14,350 nucleotides of DNA, from contig JAEOUJ010000366.1 in NCBI GenBank assembly GCA_016839405.1, positions 1 to 14,350 on the forward strand, in the 5' to 3' direction. The notes below the pieces were generated by a model that worked only from the letters and a program-made list of their open reading frames with translations, was not told the DNA's origin and ran no database searches. Of the stretch, positions 13,572 through 14,350 are shown piece by piece. The first letter of the stretch is position 1, and each line of letters opens with the position of its first letter. The translations under genes and the position numbers were made by a program. The DNA comes from Candidatus Gerdarchaeota archaeon (GTDB lineage: Archaea > Asgardarchaeota > Heimdallarchaeia > JABLTI01).

Positions 13572-14350
13572 ATGAAGAAAAAATTGATTGGATACATAAT
13601 AATAACTGCTATGCTTCTATTAACTATTACATTAAGTATTCCAATGTTGAATTATGTTCGTAGAGGACATACTTACTCAAATTTTCTTTTAACAAATGAT
13701 CAAAATCATGTTTTAATTAACAACACTAGTTTTGATTTTTCAGCAAAATACATATCAGAAATTTCCTTCAATAGTTCAATTATTATTAATGAATTAATAA
13801 CTGATATTTCATCTAATGGCATTATTGCTATAGGTAACATTAAGAATAGCACAAACAATAATCATGGATTTATTGATTATTATAAAATTATAAATCCAGA
13901 AAATAATCCAACTATTCAATTATCTGATAGTTATTTAGATGTAAATGAAATTAATGAAACTGAATATCTAAAAGGACAAACATTTAACAAATCACTAGAT
14001 GGTCAATTTCCATATACAACAATTGCTTTATTAAAAAGAACAAATGGTTTGAATTATTCGATAGATTTTCTGGAATTTGATTCTGATACAATTGAATTTA
14101 ATTCTACTTTTAAAATTCCTAATTTAATAATAGAATCAATATTCGATTTTGAGTACTTTGATGTTGATTATGATAATATTCCAGAATTATATCTAATTGG
14201 ATTTAATAATTCAAATACAGAAAACTTACTTTTGGAATTTGTTTATAATCCAATTAGCAATTCATTTGATTTAAACAATATTTTTAAGTGGGCAAAAGGA
14301 TCAAGCGTATTTGTTGATTTTGTTTATTATTATGATGAATTTAATGCTTA
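13572..14350 (+). CDS. Secreted protein with FG-GAP-like motif, partial (runs off right edge)
   Basis: The first 259 residues of a protein whose end lies outside the window. The start follows a good ribosome binding site. A signal sequence or N-terminal membrane anchor (MKKKLIGYIIITAMLLLTIT, about 1-28) is followed by a beta-rich, Asn- and Ile-rich extracellular region with many possible N-glycosylation sites (NTS, NSS, NST). The segment FDVDYDNIPELYLIGF (196-211) has D197, D199, D201 and E205 in the calcium-loop pattern of FG-GAP/VCBS beta-propeller repeats (DxDxDGxxE), although the usual glycine is replaced by asparagine. Only one clear copy is seen so far, so a full propeller is not established. 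It lies 37 bases after the VWA gene on the same strand and may be co-transcribed with it. The specific function is unknown. Confidence 0.7.
   Translation, partial: MKKKLIGYIIITAMLLLTITLSIPMLNYVRRGHTYSNFLLTNDQNHVLINNTSFDFSAKYISEISFNSSIIINELITDISSNGIIAIGNIKNSTNNNHGFIDYYKIINPENNPTIQLSDSYLDVNEINETEYLKGQTFNKSLDGQFPYTTIALLKRTNGLNYSIDFLEFDSDTIEFNSTFKIPNLIIESIFDFEYFDVDYDNIPELYLIGFNNSNTENLLLEFVYNPISNSFDLNNIFKWAKGSSVFVDFVYYYDEFNA

Noticed and set aside
1..14350. CRISPR array, tRNA, rRNA, insertion sequence or origin of replication
   Set aside because: No regularly spaced direct repeats, no GC-rich cloverleaf or rRNA-like blocks, and no transposase motifs or terminal repeats were seen on either strand. 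The polymerase gene alone does not indicate an origin.

Overview
This AT-rich window looks archaeal and most likely comes from an Asgard archaeon. Direct support is an archaeal-type family B DNA polymerase, a NurA nuclease, an HflX GTPase, a crenarchaeal-style dual-specificity phosphatase, TATA-like elements close to start codons, and several secreted proteins anchored by a C-terminal membrane helix. The Asgard suggestion rests on inference: a Rag/Arf-like small GTPase with the HKxD form of the G4 motif, as in eukaryotic Rag/Gtr GTPases, plus a strong bias to AT-rich codons. No rRNA, tRNA, CRISPR array or transposon is visible.

Left part (1-4368, all on the minus strand): a B-family DNA polymerase whose C-terminal part runs off the left edge, a small GTPase with an unusual cysteine-rich C-terminal domain, a NurA-family nuclease, and a short TPR protein. 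Polymerase and NurA suggest DNA replication or repair. The GTPase has its own TATA-like element very close to its ATG, so it may be transcribed separately and leaderless.

Middle part (4476-8109): a plus-strand run of HflX, a small type I membrane protein and a CX5R phosphatase with short gaps, probably one transcription unit. It meets a minus-strand lysine/saccharopine dehydrogenase-family gene tail to tail, with one base between the two stop codons.

Right part (8318-14350, plus strand): mostly cell-surface proteins. The first has a central 169-residue segment of extreme Ile/Val/Tyr/Phe content, then an Ig-like domain and a membrane anchor. A PLP-dependent D-serine dehydratase/D-threonine aldolase-like enzyme follows. 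Next is a VWA-domain surface protein with an intact MIDAS start motif and a PGF motif before its C-terminal helix, and then a partial secreted protein with an FG-GAP-like DxDxD motif.

The points most worth checking are the GTPase with its eight-cysteine tail, the Ile/Tyr-rich surface protein, the ambiguous start of the VWA gene (a well-spaced ribosome binding site leads into a frame that joins the gene only by a shift at an A8 run), and the VWA plus FG-GAP-like neighbour pair. Several start codons (TTG and GTG) were chosen from ribosome-binding-site spacing, so they differ from the longest reading frames.
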